Origin: Pseudocercospora fijiensis CIRAD86
Lineage: Eukaryota > Ascomycota > Dothideomycetes > Mycosphaerellales > Mycosphaerellaceae
Direction: 5' to 3'
Assembly: GCF_000340215.1 (NCBI RefSeq)
Contig: NW_006921532.1
Coordinates: forward strand, 711,844-775,843
Length of the DNA stretch: 64,000 nt
Both the position numbers and the translations under genes were made by a program. The number at the start of each line of letters is the position of its first letter. The first letter of the stretch is position 1. Under the pieces are notes generated by a model. It saw only the letters and a program-made list of their open reading frames with translations. It was not told where the DNA came from and did not search any database. This document shows, piece after piece, positions 58,507-64,000 of the stretch.

Positions 58507-60539
58507 GCAGAATTAGTCACTGTGGTGAAGAGCGTCAAGTTTATGCGGAGTGATGGACCTGATGGTCTTTTGGGCAGCGACCAAGAGATGCAAGTATATC
58601 ACAGACCAAGCCAAAGACGCTCGGACAACAGGTTTAATGAAGAAGCTTGTAGCTGGCCGGATCTGGAATTTGGACTCGGAGAGCTGAGGCTGCCAGGCTG
58701 CCTCCCGGCACACCAACGCCAGCTGTGCTTGGGCCTGCAACAGGGCAGCTAGCTCCGAAACAGGATCGTTGCAAGCAAGCAGCTATGATGCCTCGTACAC
58801 ACACGCAGGCGACCACGTTCATACCAGGCCTGTCCTGCGACGTCGAGCACTGCGCGCACGCAAAAGGGCGCTGCTTACCGGCTGCTGGGTGTGAAACGCT
58901 CGACCAGGACCCTATACCAACATCAGCGGTCGCCGGTCAGTGTCATCAGGAAATCGACAGCGTTCTCGTAGCGCGGACGACTCTGGTTGGTGCAGCTCAA
59001 GTCTCCCTGTCGCCGACGATGCCGAGCATCCAGCAGAATTCCAAAAGCGCGGCACGCGACACCTCGTCCCGAAGAAACTCCAGTACGTATGTATAACGGG
59101 CATAACCTTTTTCTCAACCTTATCGGAGGGGGACAAGGTCCACGCTACTCTCGTCGGCGTATTACCAGCTCTCATCATCATCCGCCGCGCACGCGCGCAG
59201 AGAGCTGTACTGTAGCTCTGGTGCCTTGCAGGTACCGTATAGTCAACCAGGTTGCAAGCAAGGGTCTGGAGCGCCAGTTCGCATTGCTTCTTCCTCAACC
59301 CACATGGCATTTTCATGAAACAGCTGGAAATTGTACAACGTGTTCGACGGTTCGTCCATTCTGTAACATTGGCCGGCACAGTGTCCGAAAGACTGATGAG
59401 CAGTGTCAAGAAACTCTATCTCGATCGTCATTTTGACAGGTCCAGGTTTGGCCGTAAACCAACAGTCCGTGGGCACTTTCTTCAAGGGTAGCGTGGCGGT
59501 GATTTAGTCAGGCTTAGATTCATGAAGGGGAAGGCAAGGACAAGTTGCCTTCGTATATGATGATTTGACTCATCAAGAATCATTCTGGAAAAAGCCATTG
59601 AAACGTTTCCAGGTCACAGTCAGCCCTCGTGGCGCGAAAGTAGCGGTGTGAACACCTCAGATGTGCAAGAGGAGCCGCTGTAATGAGAGACGGTTCGCTC
59701 AAAATTATTGACGTGCTTTGAACCCTCGGCCATCCTGCAAGCCCGCAACTCCGTACATTGGCTTGATGCTGCCGAGAAGCTGGTTTGCTGGTCACGCTGA
59801 TGATGGCCACCACTCAATAGCGCCGCGGTGATGAAAGCTGACGCTGCCTGGCGTTTGCTTGGCAGCTTGGGTGATAGAATTGGTTCATATCATGACATGA
59901 GGCCCAACCTAGTCCCGGCCTGTCGCCTCAATGGAAGATCCTTGATGCTTGAAGACGCTTGATTTGCAGCAAAGCTGCGGCCGAGCCGCTTCATGAGGAC
60001 GTGCGGTCGAAAGCTGACTGAGCATAGGGGCGAATTGGTTCCTGCCAGAGCCTGATCGCAGCCTTTCGGACTTGCTCGCTGCTGTTTTCCTTCTGGTCTG
60101 TTGTGTCTGCGCCTCTCAAGTCAACCCAATTACGCCCAGTGTGGAGTGCCATTGCTCGGTGCTCGGAATAACTTCAATCTGACTGGCGGTGACGGACTGA
60201 GTTGCAAGTTGCAAGCTCTGCAGAAAGGAGTTCTCCCTCTCAAAGCAGACAGGGGCGAGTTGCAGAATTGCGGTGAAGTCCTGCAAAAGGCAGCGTACCA
60301 TAAGGAGCGGCATCCCTGCATGCGGCCCTTGAGCTCGGATCTCGAGCTTCTCGAAGGTTACGCCGCCGAGTCGATCATCAGCCACAACGACAGCGAAAGC
60401 AATTATTAGTTGTCGGCGACGGTGATGGATCATGGAGCCCACCATCCAGTGTATTCGTGTACACAGCGTGTAATACACCATGTACACAGCCCTCGAGGTC
60501 GGATGCCTGGTATACACCTATAGAGGAGTTATGTAATAC
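58507..60539. other. Host-like region without a confident gene
   Basis: Overlapping ORFs of 60-165 codons on both strands conflict with each other. The best is minus 59243-59485 (80 codons; MTIEIEFLDTAHQSFGHCAG), which I do not recognise. Near 60,445-60,475 a short inverted repeat GTGTATT/AATACAC occurs. Sequence becomes CpA/TpG-poor after about 60,530. Confidence 0.4.
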
Positions 60540-60599
60540 GCGGATAACAGTCGGATTCCCTAAGATATCGAGGCATTAGTATAGGCCCTCGTATATACC

Positions 60600-61930
60600 T
60601 ATATATTATATAGATATTCCTACTAGAGTTGTTAGAAGCGATAGCAGCGAACAATTAGAGACGAAGGGAAGATAGTTAAGAAGGAAGGGAGGACGAATAG
60701 AAAGTACTATATACTAGGGTAGAGGAGGTACTAAAGGCAGAAGATAGAAGAACCCCTAAGAGGGTATATAGAATAATAATTTTAGAACTCCTTAAAGGAC
60801 TAAAAGCAATCTATAACTAGGCAAGCTACGTAATTATAAAGGTAGCTAATATAGTCGTAGCAAAGATTACGAAGAAACAATAGGAGATAAGCCTAAACTA
60901 CCGTACCTAGGTAGCAGTAGCTAGTTAGGAGGCGCTAAAACCCCCGAGGACAGTAGTTCGAGTCTATATTACGGACCTATAGAAGTAAAAGGAAATCTAA
61001 GGACTTATAGGGAAAGAGATTATAGAAAGAATTATAGTTAAAGAGGTAATTAGGGCTAGGAACGAAGGTAAAGGGGTAATCAAGCTATTTATAGTATAAG
61101 AGCAAGACAAAAAGAAGCTAGAAATATAAAAAGAATAGACAACTAAGATAGGGAAAACAGCAAAGGTCTCCTAATAGTAATTTATAATTATAGCCTATAG
61201 TATAATAAGAAGCTTTAAGGAAGAATAGGATATTAAGAGCCTATAGAGACAAAACTAAGCTATATACCTAGGCCTAAAGATTATAAAAGTAGCATAGATT
61301 AAAAGGAAAATCGAAGAGACTAAGAAGCAATCTTCCCTAATTATCTAGGTAGGGAGTATAGAGCAGGCTAATATAGTACTAGACTAGGGGTTGTTCTAGG
61401 ACTTTGAAAGATTAGAAATAGAGATATATAGAAGCAACTATAGGATAATATAGTGCTTCAAATATCAATACTATAGACACTTAGCAGCTAAATGTATAAA
61501 GACAACTAATACCTACTCCTATTGTATAGGGGAGCACTAGGTTAAAGAATGCAAAGTATATAAGGGAGAAGTAAGATATACATACTATACTAAAAGACAC
61601 CCCTCTTAGGCGAAGGAATGCCTAGTAAGAATATAGGCAGCTAGGAAAGCGAAGGAAGCTAGAATCAATATACTAAAAAGATATATAATAAGCTAGGGTA
61701 GCTAGGTATAGAAGCAACCTAGCTAAGTGCTATAAAAGAGGTCTAGGCAAGATAATAGGTTTACATTTAGGGCCTTACTAGTACAAGAGAGTTACTAGCA
61801 ACTAGGGAGACTAAGATACCTTAATATTATAGGAAAGGAAGCAGGGCAGACAAAGCTTAGTCAAATGTTAGTCTAAAGTAAGGGAAGACTAAAGGAAAAC
61901 TTATAGGGAAATAATATAGATGAAACCTAA
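60600..61930 (+). pseudogene. LINE ORF1 (gag-like) with zinc knuckles
   Basis: Lys/Glu-rich coiled N-terminus, then at about 61,453-61,640 a row of knuckles: CFKYQYYRHLAAKC, then YSYCIGEH.VKEC, then YTYYTKRHPS.AKEC. Several Cys have become Tyr (TGT to TAT). Nucleic-acid binding is expected. Inactive. Confidence 0.75.
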
Positions 61931-64000
61931 TAAACATTGTAATATTACTGAACATTATACAGTACAATATTAATAAGAGCAAAGACAAGGTATAGAGGAG
62001 CTTCCTTTAAGTACTAAACCTAAAAGAATATTATATTATTGTAATCTAAGAGCCCTAGCTTAACCTATATACAAAGAGACTAGCAATAGTTAAAGACCTA
62101 AGATACTACCCAATTATCTACAACTAGGGAGCCCTAAGGACATATATCTATATTAGTAAGGAGATAGATATAGAAACCTAGCAGGCTATACTATAGGAGG
62201 ATAGGGACCTAATATTAGTTTAAGTAGAGACATCCTAAGGTATACTCTAAGTCTACTGTATATACAACCTACTACTAGACTTAAGAAGCAGTACCTAACT
62301 AAAAACCCTAGAAAGACTACTTAGAGTTATTTAGGGGAATACCTACTAAATCCTACTTAGGGATTTCAACCTCTACTACCCCCTCTAGGGCTTAGACTTT
62401 ACCCTAGCTTACTACTTCCTAGCAGGAAGACTAATTAATATATTAGAGAGGGAAGGAATAGAAATTGTTACCCTAAAGGGACTAATTACTTAGGAGGCAA
62501 GAGGAAGCAGCAGTATACTAGACCTATACTTTATATTATATTAGATTAGGAACAGGATTATAAGATACAAGGTCAATTAGGAACTAGAAGAATTATTAGA
62601 CTACTTCCCGGTACAGATTAAGCTAAATGTCTAAGCTAATTAGGAAAGGGAACTAGAGGAGAAGCTTAACTAGAAAGGTGCCTAATAGGGCAGGATTAAG
62701 GAGGAACTAGAAAGGGGCCTAAAACTAGAGGAACTCTTAATAAAGTACCTACTAAGGCTAGAGGACATTAACAAGGCAGTAGAAGAACTAATAGGAATCC
62801 TAAAACAGGTAGCTAGAAAGCATACCCTAGTAAAGAAACATTTACTATACTAGCAACTATACTAGACTAGTAAGTATATAAGGAAGGTTAAAGTAGCAAG
62901 GAAGGCTAGGAGATAGTAGACACAAACCTATACCTAGGAAGTATAGGACAACTATAATAAAGCCTACTAGGAAAAGAAGATCTAGATTAAGAAAGACAAG
63001 ATATAAGAATAGAGATCTATAATAGGAATGATTATAAAGAAACTAGAGGAGATATAGAGGATAGCTAAATAGGCAAGGAGATCTAAATAGGATAAGGATA
63101 TGCTACTACAATTCCCGGACATTATAGACTAACAAGGACAAATACAGACTACAATAGAAGGGAAAGTAAGAGCCCTAGGCTACTACTTCTTCTATAGAGA
63201 AGTATAAGCAGACCTATTAGATATAAAGGAGAAAGAACAAGAAACTCTACTACTAGGTACACTAAGAGACACCTAGGTTAAACCCGAAACTATTGAAAGG
63301 ATCCTAAAGAAAATTCTAGGCAACAAGGCACTAGGAGAAGACAAGATCTATAACAAACTCCTAAAAGCATATAGGAAGGGGCTAGCCCTAGCACTAGCTA
63401 ATATCTTTTTATAAAGCCTAGCACTAGGACACTACCTAAGACTATTTAGGAAGTCCCTAATAGTAGTGCTAAGGAAGCCCTAGAAGGAAGACTATATATA
63501 GCTTAAGGCCTACAGACTAATAGCCCTACTTAATACAATAGGTAAGGTACTAGAAAAAATTATCGCTAAAAGGCTAACAACCTTTACCGAGGAAAGGAAC
63601 ATCCTTCCTAAAGGCTAGATAGGAGGAAGAAAGAAGAGGTTAACACTAACAGCTATAGAACTAATTATAGAACAGATTAAGTATATCTAGCACTATAGTT
63701 AAAACTAGGTAGTAACCCTCCTCTCCCTCGACATCTTAGGAGCCTTTAATAATGTCTTCTATAAAAGGCTCCTATATATACTTAAACAGAAAGCTATACT
63801 AAACTAGATAGTCTAATTTATCTAGTCCTTCCTATAGGAAAGATTAATACAGCTCATTCTAGGCAAATTCAAATTAGACCTAATACTAACTGAAAAGGGA
63901 ATCCCCTAAGGATTAATACTCTCCCTAATCCTCTTCCTTATCTTTATAGTAGACCTACTCCTACTCCTAGAATTAAAAAACACATTAGTATTAGGGTTTA
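61930..64000 (+). pseudogene. LINE ORF2: endonuclease and reverse transcriptase, partial
   Basis: Endonuclease part: IIQYNINKSKDKV (about 61,950), then LLRDFNLYYPLG-type box near 62,360 and SSSILDLYF (about 62,505). Reverse transcriptase: VVLRKPKEDY-type segment near 63,460, KAYRLIALLNTIGKVLEKII (about 63,508), SLDILGAFNNVFYKRLL (63,724) and GIP.GLILS (63,898). The catalytic Asp-Asp box lies at or beyond the window end. Stops at Gln/Trp sites. Confidence 0.83.

Larger units (their letters stand above)
60540..64000 (+). mobile_element. Tad-like LINE (non-LTR retrotransposon), truncated by window end
   Basis: Two ORFs in plus orientation read through RIP-type stops: a zinc-knuckle ORF1, and an ORF2 with an AP-endonuclease-like domain then reverse transcriptase. 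The element continues beyond the window. The 5' end is placed by composition change only. Confidence 0.82.

Noticed and set aside
58912..59485. Minus-strand ORFs of 80-165 codons
   Set aside because: They overlap equally long plus-strand ORFs, show no motif, and none has a clear coding advantage.
60445..60480. GTGTATT/AATACAC inverted repeat as an operator or terminator
   Set aside because: Seven bases with a 16-base loop in an AC/GT-rich stretch is likely by chance.

Overview
The window is a filamentous ascomycete (Pezizomycotina) genome segment. A Dothideomycete is my best guess, but that is inference. Host genes have short GT-AG introns of about 50-100 bases, and several families are typical of this group: a fungal GtaA-type glutaminase, an Sso1-type syntaxin, a DnaJ-X chaperone and a complex I twin-CX9C subunit. 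Large blocks are transposon relics mutated in a pattern like repeat-induced point mutation (RIP): CpA and TpG are strongly depleted, TpA is enriched and CpG is kept. Glutamine and tryptophan codons have become TAA/TAG stops, while TGA is almost never seen. These blocks therefore have almost no long ORFs, yet family motifs can still be read through the stops.

Layout. (1) 1-6,480 is genic: a partial unknown protein, a RecA/Rad51-fold-like protein, a three-exon NDUFS5-like complex I subunit on the minus strand that is easily missed, and a secreted glutaminase. (2) 6,490-10,487 is a complete PIF/Harbinger DNA transposon with 15-bp terminal inverted repeats and a TAA target duplication; it carries a DDE transposase and a Myb/SANT-like gene, both decayed. 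(3) About 11,790-21,830 is a Mutator-like (MULE) relic on the minus strand. It is split by a Ty3/Gypsy chromovirus (13,651-20,548; 346-bp LTRs; ATAGG duplication) that carries an antisense coiled-coil ORF near its 3' LTR. (4) 21,830-26,600 is genic: a transcription-factor-domain-like protein and an unknown protein. (5) 26,602 to about 32,600 is a 6-kb non-coding satellite-like array of degenerate ~25-bp units in a higher-order arrangement. (6) 32,700-39,400 is the best-preserved genic stretch: syntaxin, an ACSF3-like acyl-CoA synthetase and a DnaJ-X chaperone followed by an in-frame open extension. (7) 40,353-57,063 is a 16.7-kb second Ty3/Gypsy chromovirus (197-bp LTRs, GATCT duplication) that holds a nested Helitron on the minus strand and several minisatellites. 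(8) 57,300-60,530 is non-mutated sequence with one or two doubtful small genes. (9) 60,540 to the end is a Tad-like LINE cut by the window edge.

The host genes do not form a pathway; they are ordinary housekeeping genes separated by nested, silenced repeats. The most unusual items are the 6-kb array and its sequence link to the 80-bp repeats beside the Helitron, the antisense ORF in the first Gypsy element, the in-frame 99-codon extension after the DnaJ stop codon, and the clear nesting history.
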